This document shows, piece after piece, positions 37,706 to 47,184 of a stretch of DNA of 64,000 nucleotides. Below the pieces are notes generated by a model. The model was given only the letters and a program-made list of their open reading frames with translations, made no database searches and was not told where the DNA came from. Location of the stretch: positions 1 to 64,000 of the forward strand of contig NZ_BAFB01000170.1 in the NCBI RefSeq assembly GCF_000248075.1. The letters run 5' to 3'. How positions within the stretch are numbered: position 1 is the stretch's first letter; each line of letters opens with the position of its first letter. Source of the stretch: Gordonia otitidis NBRC 100426. GTDB lineage: Bacteria; Actinomycetota; Actinomycetes; Mycobacteriales; Mycobacteriaceae. The position numbers were made by a program, and so were the translations under genes.

Positions 37706-38445
37706 GAACGGACTCCTTGCGAGAAGACGCCTCCGTCAGACGAGCTCTCCGGTCGCGTGTTCGCCACACGGAGACGTTCTGCCACCAGGTCACGTGCCAC
37801 ACGAAGGTCCCACGGTGTGGTGATCTTGAATGCCAGTGGATCGCCGACCACGACGTGTACGTCGATGCCTATCCGCTCGACGAGTCCTGCGTCGTCGGTT
37901 GCGAGACCCGCATCGTCGGCGTGGGCTGCCGCCAGGGCTTCACGGGCGAACCCCTGCGGAGTCTGGACCGCGCGCAGCGGTTCACGGTCGACGGTGTCGA
38001 GAACCCGTCCGTCGTTGTCCACACGCTTGAGCGTGTCGGCAACGGGCAGTCCGGGGACCACCGCCCGATGTCCGGAGAGGACCGCGTCACGCACCCGGCG
38101 AAAAACGGCGGGAGGTGTCAGCGGCCGCGCCGCGTCGTGCACGAGCACGATGTCGGCGTCGCCGCTGATAGCGAGCCCGGCTCGCACCGACTCGGACCGG
38201 TGCGCTCCCCCGGCCACCACGATGGCAGACGGAACGAGCTCGGCTGCGCGCTCGACCAGATCGGCAGGAACGACGACGACGATCTCGACGTCGACGCTCC
38301 AGTCGCGGACGCCCGCCACACAGTGCTCGAGGATTGTCGAACCGCCGAGATCGACGAACGCTTTCGGTTGGTCGAGTCCCAACCGTGTGCCCGATCCCGC
38401 GGCGGGGATGATGACCCTCGTCGTCGGCGCGGTCACAGCCGCCAC
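37702..38445 (-). CDS. ispD: 2-C-methyl-D-erythritol 4-phosphate cytidylyltransferase
   Basis: 247 aa from GTG 38445; a second GTG at 38436 is equally possible, and longer frame extensions run into carD. CTP-binding loop [19 protein letters not shown], then [19 protein letters not shown] and the [12 protein letters not shown] region. Third step of the MEP pathway, making CDP-methylerythritol. It lies about 20 nt after carD and overlaps ispF. The carD-ispD-ispF order matches Rv3583c-Rv3581c. Confidence 0.93.
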   Translation of the reverse strand: MAAVTAPTTRVIIPAAGSGTRLGLDQPKAFVDLGGSTILEHCVAGVRDWSVDVEIVVVVPADLVERAAELVPSAIVVAGGAHRSESVRAGLAISGDADIVLVHDAARPLTPPAVFRRVRDAVLSGHRAVVPGLPVADTLKRVDNDGRVLDTVDREPLRAVQTPQGFAREALAAAHADDAGLATDDAGLVERIGIDVHVVVGDPLAFKITTPWDLRVARDLVAERLRVANTRPESSSDGGVFSQGVRS

Positions 38446-38467
38446 ATCGGTCAGTTGATCGTCAGCG

Positions 38468-38956
38468 TCACGACGCTGCGGCCAGCACCTCGTCGAGAAT
38501 GCTGGTGGCCCTCTCGTCGTCGGTGTTCTGCGCGAGGGAGAGTTCGTCGACCAGCACACGACGAGCGCGGGTCAGCATGCGCTTCTCGCCTGCGGACAGA
38601 CCACGGTCCTGCTCGCGACGCCACAGGTCGCGAACGATCTCGGCCACCTTGATGATGTCTCCGGAGATCAGCTTCTCCTGATTGGCCTTGAAGCGACGAG
38701 CCCAGTTGGTGGGCTCTTCGGTGTGGGGCGCCCGCAGCACCTGGAACACCTGGTCGAGACCCTCTTCACCGACGACGTCTCGGACGCCGACGTATTCCAA
38801 CTTGGTCGAGGGAATCTGAACGGTCATATCACCATCGGCAACCTTCAGAACGAGGTATTCGATCTGCTCACCCTTGATGGTCCGGGTAACGATGTCTTCG
38901 ACCCGAGCAGCACCGTGATGGGGGTAGACAACGGTGTCGCCAACTTTGAAATTCAA
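38468..38956 (-). CDS. carD: RNA polymerase-binding transcription factor CarD
   Basis: 162 aa. The N-terminal Tudor-like RNA polymerase-interaction domain ([20 protein letters not shown] ... [17 protein letters not shown]) is followed by the helical DNA-binding domain ([40 protein letters not shown]). CarD stabilises the open complex at many, notably rRNA, promoters in mycobacteria and is essential there. The length equals the mycobacterial protein. It is divergent from the lpqE-like gene across a 353-bp gap and leads the carD-ispD-ispF unit. Confidence 0.96.
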   Translation of the reverse strand: MNFKVGDTVVYPHHGAARVEDIVTRTIKGEQIEYLVLKVADGDMTVQIPSTKLEYVGVRDVVGEEGLDQVFQVLRAPHTEEPTNWARRFKANQEKLISGDIIKVAEIVRDLWRREQDRGLSAGEKRMLTRARRVLVDELSLAQNTDDERATSILDEVLAAAS

Positions 38957-39309
38957 TGTTCCATGCCCCTTTCGAGTAGGCCCAGTCTAGCACGGTGGTC
39001 ATTTGGGTCACATCCAACGGTGCAGGTCAAGGCACTACTCCGAGCCCGCAGCCCAGCTCGGACCGGTGTTAGGGCAGGTGAGCGGGTGAGGCCATAACAG
39101 CCTCGGAGACAACACGCAAGAGCTCGTTTCACAGCCTCCGGAAGCGCGCTTCCGGAGCCGCCGACGCCCCGCCCGCGGGCGACGTCGAACACGGCTCGCA
39201 GATACCAATCCGGTACCCCGTCGGGCTTTTGACGCGCCCGCCCACTACGCTGCGTAGTGCAGGGTTCGCGCCAAGCGATTTCGGCCTTTCGATTACCTGG
39301 GAGGAACGG
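38957..39309. promoter_or_regulatory. Divergent carD / lpqE intergenic region (353 bp)
   Basis: No convincing gene fits here. The region must hold the carD promoter (minus) and the lpqE promoter (plus). A 22-bp perfect palindrome is centred at 39146-39147. GGGAGGAA at 39299-39306 is the lpqE ribosome binding site. I could not assign -10/-35 boxes with confidence. Confidence 0.5.
39136..39157. promoter_or_regulatory. 22-bp perfect palindrome between carD and lpqE
   Basis: Each half reads CTCCGGAAGCG followed by its exact complement, with no spacer. It lies about 180 bp upstream of carD and 150 bp upstream of lpqE. It could be an operator for a symmetric dimer or a small hairpin; I match it to no known regulator. 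Confidence 0.45.
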
Positions 39310-40011
39310 GTGTCTGTGTCATCGCTCAAGGGGTCAACCGACGGTGGATCCACCCGACCGAGTCGTCGTGTGCGTCGCCTCGGCCAGGCCACTGTCATCG
39401 CCGCCGTCGGAATCGCGGTCGCTTTCGGCACAACCGGCTGCGGAGCGGGCCAGATCGCCCAGACGGCCAACCAGTTGCCCGCGGTCAACGGCAACAGCGC
39501 GAACCTCGGCAAGATCGAGCTGCGCGACGTGCAGATCATCTACCCCGCGCAGAATGCGGCGTCGGTCTTCGACAACGGCGGCCCGTTCGAACTGTCCTGG
39601 GTGATCGCCAACCAGAGCGAGATCGACACCTACCGTCTGACCAACGTGACCGCGCAGCAGGGCAACGTGACGCTCGAGGACAAGTACGACCTCCTACCGG
39701 GCAAGGCGCTGCGCGCGGGTGAACCCGCTGCGCTGATCCAGCAGACCGACATCCCCAACCCCGTCGAGGAGAAGCGCATGACCGCCACCCTCGACGGGAC
39801 CGGCAAGTCCGTCGCTGTCGGACTGACCACCAAGCTGACCTTCAGCTTCGAGAAGGTCGACGCCAACGGCGCTACGACGCCGGTGGGTTCGGTCACGGTC
39901 GACACCCCGGTCGACTCCGGCACCTTGCTCACCCGCCAGGACAAGGTCCGCGAGGCCGAGAACCCTGCCGACGAGCACGCCGAGGAAGCCCCGAACGTCC
40001 TGCCCAACTGA
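39310..40011 (+). CDS. lpqE: LpqE-like lipoprotein
   Basis: 233 aa from GTG 39310, chosen because GGGAGGAA sits just upstream; the frame is open further 5'. Signal sequence with lipobox GTTGC (VIAAVGIAVAFGTTGC). The mature part is a single beta-rich domain of copper-chaperone-like or Ig-like appearance (IELRDVQIIYP, FELSWVIANQSEIDTYRLTN, KLTFSFEKVDANG) with an acidic tail. Position between carD and radA matches Rv3584 (lpqE). Function unknown. It probably terminates at the strong hairpin before radA. Confidence 0.85.
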   Translation: MSVSSLKGSTDGGSTRPSRRVRRLGQATVIAAVGIAVAFGTTGCGAGQIAQTANQLPAVNGNSANLGKIELRDVQIIYPAQNAASVFDNGGPFELSWVIANQSEIDTYRLTNVTAQQGNVTLEDKYDLLPGKALRAGEPAALIQQTDIPNPVEEKRMTATLDGTGKSVAVGLTTKLTFSFEKVDANGATTPVGSVTVDTPVDSGTLLTRQDKVREAENPADEHAEEAPNVLPN

Positions 40012-40037
40012 CACTCACCGCCACACGCATTCCTCAC

Positions 40038-40069
40038 ACAAGCCCCGGAGCAACCGCTCCGGGGCTTGT
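40038..40069 (+). terminator. Strong hairpin between lpqE and radA
   Basis: The arm ACAAGCCCCGGAGC (40038-40051) and its exact complement GCTCCGGGGCTTGT (40056-40069) give a 14-bp stem with a 4-nt loop, starting 27 nt after the lpqE stop. There is no T tract, as in many high-GC terminators. Confidence 0.7.
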
Positions 40070-40095
40070 CGGTGCACTGCCCTAGTCTTGTCTGC

Positions 40096-41481
40096 GTGGC
40101 CAAACCCAAGTCGTCGTACCGTTGCTCGGCCTGCGGCCATACCGTCGCCAAATGGGTCGGCCGATGTCCAGAATGCGGCGAATGGGGCACCGTCGACGAG
40201 GTCGCGGCTCTGCCGTCGGCCACCGCATCGCACAGCGCCGTCGCACCGTCGAGTCCGGCGGTTCCCATCACCCAGGTCGACGCCGCGTCGTCGAATGCGA
40301 TCCCAACGGGCATAGGCGAATTCGACCGCGTACTCGGCCGCGGTGTGGTCCCGGGGTCGGTGATCCTGCTCGCGGGCGAGCCGGGGGTCGGGAAGTCGAC
40401 GTTGCTTCTCGAGACCGTCAAGCACTGGGCTCGCAGCGGGCGTACCGCGTTGTACCTGACCGGCGAGGAGTCCGCCGGGCAGGTTCGGTTGCGCGCGGAG
40501 CGCACCGACGCTGTCCACGAAAACGTCTATCTCGCAGCCGAAACCGACCTCGCGACCGTACTCGGCCATGTCGACGCCGTCCGACCCTCCCTCCTCGTGG
40601 TCGATTCGGTACAGACGATGGTCGCCACCGGAACCGACGGCGTGACCGGCGGGGTGACGCAGATCCGCGCGGTCACCACGGCACTCGTCTCGCTGGCCAA
40701 GAATCGCGGGATCGCCGTCATCCTCGTCGGGCATGTCACCAAAGACGGCGCGGTCGCCGGACCGCGGTCGCTCGAGCATCTCGTCGACGTCGTGCTGTCG
40801 TTCGAGGGCGACCGCCACACGTCGCTGCGCATGGTCCGCGGCATCAAGAACCGTTTCGGTTCCGCCGACGAGGTCGGGTGTTTCGAGCAGCGCTCCGACG
40901 GCATCCACCAGGTCACCGATCCGTCGGGACTCTTCGTGCACCACCACGATTCGGATGTGAGCGGTTCGTCGGCGATCGTCGCGATGGACGGCAAGCGCGC
41001 TCTGGTCGGTGAGATCCAGGCGTTGCTCGCCGACTCGAAGATGGCCAACCCACGGCGTGCGGTGTCGGGTCTCGACTCCGCGCGTGCCTCGATGGTCCTC
41101 GCGGTGCTGCAGGGTCGGTCCGGGCTGCCTCTCGGCGAACGAGAGGTCTACCTGTCAACCGTCGGCGGCATGAAGGTCACCGAACCCGCCGCCGACCTCG
41201 GGATCGCGCTCGCGGTGAACTCCTTCATCAAGAACAAGCCGACGCCACGTACCACGGTCGCGATCGGCGAGGTGGGTCTCGCGGGTGAGGTGCGTCGTGT
41301 CTCCGCGGTCGGGCGTCGGGTGGCGGAGGCCAAACGATTGGGTTTCACGCACGCGATCATCCCGGCAGGCTCAGACGATCAGCTTCCCGAGGGCATCCGG
41401 ATCACCCGCGTCTCGGTGCTCGGCGACGCGATGCGTGCTGCATTCGTCACCCCGGTCGACGCCTCCCGCGCCCCGTTCTGA
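40096..41481 (+). CDS. radA: DNA repair protein RadA
   Basis: 461 aa from GTG 40096. An N-terminal C4 zinc finger uses Cys10, 13, 24 and 27 (YRCSACGHT ... GRCPECGEW). The RecA-like ATPase has Walker A GEPGVGKST (about 94-102), Walker B SLLVVDSVQTM and the RadA-specific KNRFG motif. The C-terminal Lon-protease-like domain contains VGLAGEVRRVSAVGRR. RadA drives branch migration in recombination repair. It is followed, after an inserted thioesterase, by disA, as in Rv3585-Rv3586. Confidence 0.95.
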   Translation: MAKPKSSYRCSACGHTVAKWVGRCPECGEWGTVDEVAALPSATASHSAVAPSSPAVPITQVDAASSNAIPTGIGEFDRVLGRGVVPGSVILLAGEPGVGKSTLLLETVKHWARSGRTALYLTGEESAGQVRLRAERTDAVHENVYLAAETDLATVLGHVDAVRPSLLVVDSVQTMVATGTDGVTGGVTQIRAVTTALVSLAKNRGIAVILVGHVTKDGAVAGPRSLEHLVDVVLSFEGDRHTSLRMVRGIKNRFGSADEVGCFEQRSDGIHQVTDPSGLFVHHHDSDVSGSSAIVAMDGKRALVGEIQALLADSKMANPRRAVSGLDSARASMVLAVLQGRSGLPLGEREVYLSTVGGMKVTEPAADLGIALAVNSFIKNKPTPRTTVAIGEVGLAGEVRRVSAVGRRVAEAKRLGFTHAIIPAGSDDQLPEGIRITRVSVLGDAMRAAFVTPVDASRAPF

Positions 41482-41551
41482 CCCGTACCCGTTCAGATCG
41501 GTGTAGAGCTGGCCCACACGCCGCCGTGCTGAGTTGTGGCTTTCGGACGAC

Positions 41552-42100
41552 TCATGGCCGGGACATGCGCTGCTTGTACTCGTCGGCCATGGCGCTGTTG
41601 TCGACGTGCTGCGCGAAGTGTTGGCGCGCATCGATGGTCACGAAAATGCTGTGCCCCGCCACGACCGGCTGCGACGGGTCGCCGAGGTGTCCCACGGCCT
41701 CGACATAGACCTTGCGGCGCTGCCTGCCGAGGATCTCCGCGCGCAGGTACAGCGTCGAACCGATCGGAACGGGCGCGACGAAATCGACCTCGAGGTGCAC
41801 CGTGACCGCCGACGGTCCGACCAGCAGCGGGACGGTACCCATGACCTCGTCCATGGCCGTCGACAGGATGCCGCCGTGGATCACCCCCGGGCCGCCCTCG
41901 AATCGTGGCTCGACGCGCATCGACGTCTCGACCGCGAACCCGTCGGACGCGCGCACCTCGAGGTGCAGTCCCTGCGCCGATTCCGCACCGCAGCCGAAAC
42001 ACAGCGGATTGTGCATGCGGATCACCTGGCCGGGGGCAGCGGCCTTCGGGTGGCGTACCAGGGGGTCGAGGTCGGTGGGCACCACGAAGTCACGTCTCAC
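41552..42100 (-). CDS. PaaI/hot-dog acyl-CoA thioesterase-like protein
   Basis: 182 aa, single hot-dog domain. HNPLCFGCGAESAQGLHLEV, then the active-site helix start GGPGVIHGGILSTAMDEVMG and the strands VTVHLEVDFVAPVPIGSTLY and RKVYVEAVGHLGD. CFGCG near the N-terminus is common in this subgroup. It probably hydrolyses short- or medium-chain or aryl acyl-CoA. It is inserted between radA and disA on the opposite strand, an arrangement different from M. tuberculosis, and is divergent from disA over a 66-bp gap. Confidence 0.85.
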   Translation of the reverse strand: MRRDFVVPTDLDPLVRHPKAAAPGQVIRMHNPLCFGCGAESAQGLHLEVRASDGFAVETSMRVEPRFEGGPGVIHGGILSTAMDEVMGTVPLLVGPSAVTVHLEVDFVAPVPIGSTLYLRAEILGRQRRKVYVEAVGHLGDPSQPVVAGHSIFVTIDARQHFAQHVDNSAMADEYKQRMSRP

Positions 42101-42166
42101 GTGCCGTTACCCTAGTCTGCGACGGACCGCGACCTTCATGCGCGGCCGTGGAGAAGGGACCTGAGC

Positions 42167-43267
42167 ATGAGCGACGTCGCGCGAACCGAGCCGGGCGCAC
42201 GCTCTGAGCTGATGCGTGAGACGCTCGCCCGGGTGGCTCCCGGGACGGGGCTGCGCGACGGACTCGAGCGCATCCTCCGCGGCGGCACCGGCGCGCTGAT
42301 CGTCATCGGACACGACTCCGATGTGGAGAAGATCTGCGACGGCGGCTTCCACCTCGACGTCGAATTCGCACCGACGCGTCTGCGCGAGCTCGCCAAGATG
42401 GACGGCGCGGTGGTGTTGTCGACGGACGGCAAGCGGATCGTGCGGGCCAACGTCCAGCTCGTCCCCGACCCGTCGATCCCCACCGAGGAGTCGGGTACCA
42501 GGCATCGGTCGGCCGAGCGCACCGCCATCCAGACCGGGCATCCCGTGATCTCGGTGAGTGCGTCGATGTCGATCGTCAGCGTCTACGTCGACGGACTGCG
42601 CAAGGTGGTCGAGAGTCCCGACCCGATCCTCTCGCGCGCCAACGTCGCATTGTCGACGCTCGAGCGGTACAAGGCGCGACTCGACGACGTCAGCGCCGCA
42701 TTGTCGCGGGCCGAGATCGAGGACTACGTCTTGTTGCGCGATGCGATGTCGACCGCTCAACGGATGGAGATGGTCCGTCGGGTCTCGGCCGAGATCGACG
42801 ACTACGTGCTCGAACTCGGCGTCAACGGTAGACAGGTGAGCCTGCAGCTCGAGGAGCTCATCGCCGAGAACGACACGATGCGCGAACTGTTGGTGCGCGA
42901 CTACTACGCGAGTCCGGAACCTGCGACAACCGAGGAGGTCCGCAGCTCGCTGGAGGCAATCGAGGAACTCTCCGACGCCGACCTACTCGACCTCAGCCTG
43001 CTGGCGGGAGCGTTCGGGTATCCGACGACGATCGAGGCGCAGGACACCGCGATGAGTCCGCGCGGCTACCGCCTGCTGGCAGGTATCTCGCGGCTGCAAT
43101 TCGCACACATCGATCGCCTCGTGCGCAGCTTCGGCACGCTGCAGGCACTGCTCGCGTCGTCTGCCGCCGACCTCCAGGCCATCGAGGGCATCGGTGGTAT
43201 CTGGGCGCGCCACATCCGCGAGGGCCTGTCGAGACTGGCCGAGACGAGCATCGAGAGATTCGACTAG
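42167..43267 (+). CDS. disA: Diadenylate cyclase DisA (c-di-AMP synthase)
   Basis: 366 aa. The DAC domain has the catalytic DGA motif at 79-81 ([15 protein letters not shown]) and RHR at 112-114 ([12 protein letters not shown]). Next come the helical linker and a C-terminal helix-hairpin-helix DNA-binding domain ([20 protein letters not shown]). It makes c-di-AMP from two ATP while scanning DNA; the radA neighbour is conserved and RadA is known to modulate DisA in other bacteria. Matches Rv3586. Confidence 0.96.
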   Translation: MSDVARTEPGARSELMRETLARVAPGTGLRDGLERILRGGTGALIVIGHDSDVEKICDGGFHLDVEFAPTRLRELAKMDGAVVLSTDGKRIVRANVQLVPDPSIPTEESGTRHRSAERTAIQTGHPVISVSASMSIVSVYVDGLRKVVESPDPILSRANVALSTLERYKARLDDVSAALSRAEIEDYVLLRDAMSTAQRMEMVRRVSAEIDDYVLELGVNGRQVSLQLEELIAENDTMRELLVRDYYASPEPATTEEVRSSLEAIEELSDADLLDLSLLAGAFGYPTTIEAQDTAMSPRGYRLLAGISRLQFAHIDRLVRSFGTLQALLASSAADLQAIEGIGGIWARHIREGLSRLAETSIERFD

Positions 43268-43289
43268 CGGCGACGCCCTGATCGGATGG

Positions 43290-44042
43290 CTACTGCTGGG
43301 CGGGTGCCACCACGTTGAACGTGATCGGCGCCGACTCCTTCTCGCCGATCTTGCCGATGGCCTGATACGAACCGACAGGCACCTGCACGCGCGGCTTGTC
43401 GCAACCCGGATTGCTCGTGGTCCCCGACCAGGTGATGGTGTCCTTGGCCTGCTGCTGCGGCTGCAACACAACGGTGTTCACATCCTTGAGCGGCGAACAA
43501 TCCTGCGCCGCCCACAGCGTGCGCGTGCCGTCGAGGGTTCGCACCACGACGTTCTGTGCCGCCTTCCCGACGTCGCGGGCGCACGCGGTCAGTCCGGCGT
43601 TGGTGGTGACGATCGTGAACACGGGCTGATCGCCCACGGTGTAGGTCGGCTTGTCGGTGTAGAGCACCACGGCGATGTTCTGGTCCGGGCACAGCGGCGT
43701 GCCGTCCGCTCCGACGGCCGGAGCCGCTGCGCTACCCGACGCCGGCGACGCACCCGGCTGGCCGGAGGCGCCCGCGGCCGCGCCGCCCCCTCCGCCCGTA
43801 CCGCCACCCGACACCGCCCCACCGGACGGCGCGCCCGAGGATTCCGACGATCCGTACGCCGGACTCGTGGTGGTCGACATCGACGATGCCGATGCCGTGT
43901 TCGACGGCGACTTGTCGCCGCCGGAGGTCGTCCACACGATCAGACCGATGACCAGGGCGAGCGCGGCAACCGCGACACCACCGGCGACGATGCGACGACG
44001 CCAGTAGATCTCAGACGGAAGCGGGCCCTGCGGTTCGATCAC
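43290..44042 (-). CDS. Single-pass membrane protein of unknown function (Rv3587c-like)
   Basis: 250 aa. A short cytoplasmic stretch, a membrane helix (VAGGVAVAALALVIGLIVW, about residues 19-37) and a ~60-residue Gly/Ala/Ser linker lead to a C-terminal beta-rich domain outside the cell (IAVVLYTDKPTYTVGDQPVF, IVTTNAGLTACARDVG, TWSGTTSNPGCDKPRVQVPV). The four cysteines of this domain could make two disulfides. Position between disA and canB matches Rv3587c. Function unknown. Confidence 0.8.
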   Translation of the reverse strand: MIEPQGPLPSEIYWRRRIVAGGVAVAALALVIGLIVWTTSGGDKSPSNTASASSMSTTTSPAYGSSESSGAPSGGAVSGGGTGGGGGAAAGASGQPGASPASGSAAAPAVGADGTPLCPDQNIAVVLYTDKPTYTVGDQPVFTIVTTNAGLTACARDVGKAAQNVVVRTLDGTRTLWAAQDCSPLKDVNTVVLQPQQQAKDTITWSGTTSNPGCDKPRVQVPVGSYQAIGKIGEKESAPITFNVVAPAQQ

Positions 44043-44171
44043 GCGTCCACGCTAACGGCCAGTTTCTGCAGCACGGTTGACCCGATGCGGCGTGTCGCCG
44101 AGAAAAGCGCGCCTGACCGGCGCAAAGTCTAAAGGTTCACTTAAGCTGCGGCGTCCTGCCGCCGGCGCTCA

Positions 44172-44903
44172 TCAGGCCGAGGCAGCCTCGTCCACGGTAG
44201 CGCCGTCCACTGCGGCCGATGCCGCGTCGGACGCTTCGTGGTGACCCTTGTGCACGTGTCCCTCGGGTCCGCCGATCTCGACGTAGCCCTGCCCGATGTC
44301 GCCGTAGGCACCCCGCAGCTGCACTGCGCCCTCGTTGAGCGCGTACGTCAGACCCACGATGGCGAGTTTCCCGTTGGCCACGCGGTCGGCGATGATCCGA
44401 CTGCGCTGCATCAGCAACCGCCCCGTTTCGACGACGTGCCGTGCCTCGAACTCGTCGACCCTGGTCAGCCCCTCGCTGCGGCCCGCAAGGATGCTCGGCG
44501 TGACGCGTTCGACCACGTCGCGGATGTACCCGCCAGGAATCTGCAGGTCGTCGAGGGCGTCGAGCGTCGCTTTGACCGCACCGCAACTGTCGTGGCCCAG
44601 AATCACCACCAGCGGCACCTCGAGTACCTCTGCCGCGTATTCCAACGATCCCATCACCGCGGAGTCGACCACGTGGCCTGCCGTGCGGACGACGAACATG
44701 TCGCCGAGCCCCTGGTCGAAGATGATCTCTGCGGCGAGACGAGAGTCCGCGCAGCCGAACAACACCACGTGAGGGTGCTGGCCCGCGACGAGTCGCGCGC
44801 GGTCCTCGATACCCTGACTGGGATGTTCAGACTCTCCGTTGATGAAGCGCCGGTTGCCTTCGCGCAGCACGTCCCACGCCTGTTTCGGGGTCAATCCGAT
44901 CAT
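44172..44903 (-). CDS. canB: Beta-carbonic anhydrase
   Basis: 243 aa. Zinc ligands Cys51, His104 and Cys107, with the Asp53-Arg55 dyad (FGCADSRLAAE; ILGHDSCGAVKATL), at the same residue numbers as M. tuberculosis Rv3588c. It interconverts CO2 and bicarbonate. The protein carries an extra Ala/Asp/His tail (HVHKGHHEASDAASAA). Its ATG lies on the CATG shared with the divergent mutY start, so both transcripts are probably leaderless or start inside each other. Confidence 0.94.
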   Translation of the reverse strand: MIGLTPKQAWDVLREGNRRFINGESEHPSQGIEDRARLVAGQHPHVVLFGCADSRLAAEIIFDQGLGDMFVVRTAGHVVDSAVMGSLEYAAEVLEVPLVVILGHDSCGAVKATLDALDDLQIPGGYIRDVVERVTPSILAGRSEGLTRVDEFEARHVVETGRLLMQRSRIIADRVANGKLAIVGLTYALNEGAVQLRGAYGDIGQGYVEIGGPEGHVHKGHHEASDAASAAVDGATVDEAASA

Positions 44904-45795
44904 GCCGTTTAGTCTGCCACCTCAAGTGCTCTTGGGTTGGTTCGACGCCAACGAACGCGACCTCCCGTGGCGTGAGCCCGGGCTCTCCGGCTGGCAGATC
45001 CTCATCAGCGAGATCATGCTCCAGCAGACCCCGGTCTCGCGGGTAGTCGAACCATGGCGCGAGTGGGTGCGACGTTGGCCCGTACCGTCGGCGATGGCAG
45101 CGGCATCACCCGGCGACGTGCTGCGTGCGTGGGGCAAGCTCGGTTACCCGCGGCGCGCGCTGCGGCTGCACGAATGTGCGCGCGTGCTCGCCACCGAACA
45201 CGACGACGTCGTGCCCGCCGACGTAGCGACGATGCTCACTTTGCCGGGCATCGGCGACTACACAGCCAGGGCCGTGGCCTGTTTCGCGTACGGACAGGCT
45301 GTGCCCGTCGTAGACACCAACGTCCGGCGTGTGGTCGCCCGAGCGGTCCACGGACGTGCGGAGCCCGGTAATCCGTCGAAGCGGGATCTAGCCGACACAG
45401 ACGCCCTGCTCCCGCGGGATGTCGACGGCGACTACGCGTCCTCGGCTCCGCGCTTCAGCGCTGCACTCATGGAGCTCGGCGCTCTCGTCTGCACCGCCAG
45501 AAAGCCCGATTGCGCAGCCTGCCCACTGACCTGCGCCTGGGTCGAGGCAGGCAGACCCGCGCACGCGGGGCCGCCCCGAAGGGTGCAGAAGTTCGCGGGC
45601 ACCGACCGTCAGGTTCGCGGCTTACTGCTCGACGTCCTGCGCGGCACCGACGAGCCGGTCGTACGCGACAGGCTCGACGTCGTCTGGCTGACCGACACCG
45701 CCCAGCGCGACCGCGCACTCGACTCACTGCTGGTCGACGGGCTGGTCGAGATCACTGCCGACGGTCGTTTCTGCCTGGCAGGCGAGGCGGGATGA
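44902..45795 (+). CDS. mutY: A/G-specific adenine glycosylase MutY
   Basis: 297 aa from ATG 44902 (MPFSLPPQVLLGWFDANERDLPWR); a GTG at 44927 is an alternative start. HhH-GPD fold: LISEIMLQQTPVSRV, the helix-hairpin-helix LPGIGDYTARAVACFAYGQ and the catalytic Asp in VPVVDTNVRRV. The 4Fe-4S ligands read CTARKPDCAACPLTC, i.e. C-x6-C-x2-C-x3-C, with the last spacing shorter than the usual x5. It removes A opposite 8-oxoG. There is no C-terminal NUDIX-like domain of full length. Matches Rv3589. Confidence 0.92.
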   Translation: MPFSLPPQVLLGWFDANERDLPWREPGLSGWQILISEIMLQQTPVSRVVEPWREWVRRWPVPSAMAAASPGDVLRAWGKLGYPRRALRLHECARVLATEHDDVVPADVATMLTLPGIGDYTARAVACFAYGQAVPVVDTNVRRVVARAVHGRAEPGNPSKRDLADTDALLPRDVDGDYASSAPRFSAALMELGALVCTARKPDCAACPLTCAWVEAGRPAHAGPPRRVQKFAGTDRQVRGLLLDVLRGTDEPVVRDRLDVVWLTDTAQRDRALDSLLVDGLVEITADGRFCLAGEAG

Positions 45796-45918
45796 GCAAC
45801 GTGCGCCGTGACGTGCCGTGAGGTTCGGAGGACCGTGGCTCGAATCGAGTCGCGACACGGCGAAGCTTTGGCCCGTCTATGTATTCACCTGGACGCCCGG
45901 TGTTGCTAATTTTGCTGG

Positions 45919-47145
45919 ATGACTGAGCCGCCGAACGAGTCGACGCCTTCATCCACACCCGATCCCGACAAGCCGTACGGGACTGACCCCGCGCCGGGCC
46001 AGCCGCAACCGGGCCAACCCGGAGCAGGCCAGCCTCAATACGGAAATCCCCAACACAGTGATCCCCAACCCGGAGATCCCCAGTACGGAAACCCCCAGTA
46101 CGGGCAGCCCGGCACGGGGCAACCGTCCTACGGGCAACCCCAGTACGGGCAGCCCTCCCCCGGACAACCGCAATACGGTCAGCCCGCCCCGGAACAGCCG
46201 CCATACGGACAACCCCAATACGGGCAGCCCCAGTACGGACAACCCCAGTACGGGCAGCCCCAGTACGGACAGCCCGGCCCGGAGCAGCCCCCGTACGGGC
46301 AACCCCAATATGGGCAACCCCAGTACGGGCAACCGCAATATGGCACCCCGGCGCCGGGCTCGGTCCCCCCGGGCGGTACACCGCCGCCTCCCGCGAGTCC
46401 CTACGGCGCCGCACCCGGCTACGGCGCTCCCGTTCCCGGTGGTCCCGGCACACCGTTCAGCGTCGGTGAGAGCTTCAGCTGGGCATGGAGCCAGTTCAAG
46501 GCCAACCCCGGCCCGATGATCCTCCCCGGCGTGATCATGGCAGTTGTGGCACTTGTGTTCTGGGGTCTCGCGTACTGGGCCTTCTCGTCAGCCTCGGACA
46601 CGGTGACCACGTATAACTACGAGGACGGCTACAGCACGAGCGCCAGCCTCGGCGGAGGAGCAGTCGCCGGACTCACCGTCGGCTACATTCTGGGCCTGCT
46701 GGTCTTGCTATACATCGAAGCTTCGATTCTCTCCGGAGCGGTCCGTGTGGCAAACGGCGAAGCTGTCACCGCACAGTCGTTTCTGGTGCCCATCCGCTTC
46801 GGCCCCGTCATCGGAACCGCGATTCTCGTCGCGATCATTACCGGCGTCGCTTCTCTCTGCGTCGGTGTCGGCGGCCTCATCGCGGGGTTCCTCCTGCAGT
46901 TCGCCGTGCTCGCGACGATCAGTGAGGGCAAATCGCCGGGAGAAGCGCTCACTCGATCGTTCCGCATCACCACCAACCGAATCGGTGACTCGATCCTCAC
47001 CCTGATCGTCGTGTGGCTGACCAACTTCGTCGGCGCGCTGCTCTGCGGCATCGGACTGATCGTCTCCGCACCGCTCGCGGCGCTCTTCCAGGTGCACGCG
47101 TACCGACGCATCGTCGGCGAGCCGATCGCCCCGCCCGCTCCCTGA
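45919..47145 (+). CDS. Multi-pass membrane protein with long QPQYGQP-repeat N-terminus
   Basis: 408 aa. Residues ~25-155 are Pro/Gln/Tyr/Gly repeats (units such as GQPQYGQP); this part must lie in the cytoplasm or be surface-exposed depending on topology. The C-terminal ~230 residues carry about five or six helices ([80 protein letters not shown]). Repeats of this type occur on many actinobacterial membrane proteins. Function unknown. Confidence 0.75.
   Translation: MTEPPNESTPSSTPDPDKPYGTDPAPGQPQPGQPGAGQPQYGNPQHSDPQPGDPQYGNPQYGQPGTGQPSYGQPQYGQPSPGQPQYGQPAPEQPPYGQPQYGQPQYGQPQYGQPQYGQPGPEQPPYGQPQYGQPQYGQPQYGTPAPGSVPPGGTPPPPASPYGAAPGYGAPVPGGPGTPFSVGESFSWAWSQFKANPGPMILPGVIMAVVALVFWGLAYWAFSSASDTVTTYNYEDGYSTSASLGGGAVAGLTVGYILGLLVLLYIEASILSGAVRVANGEAVTAQSFLVPIRFGPVIGTAILVAIITGVASLCVGVGGLIAGFLLQFAVLATISEGKSPGEALTRSFRITTNRIGDSILTLIVVWLTNFVGALLCGIGLIVSAPLAALFQVHAYRRIVGEPIAPPAP
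46011..46352 (+). repeat. In-frame tandem repeats encoding PQYGQP units
   Basis: Units of 15-21 bp, mostly versions of CCCCAGTACGGGCAG and CCCCAATACGGACAA, recur about twenty times. All lengths are multiples of 3, so copy-number change would keep the reading frame of the membrane protein. Confidence 0.85.
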
Positions 47146-47184
47146 GCGACCCGACAACCCGAATCAGATACGACGCCGAGCCGG

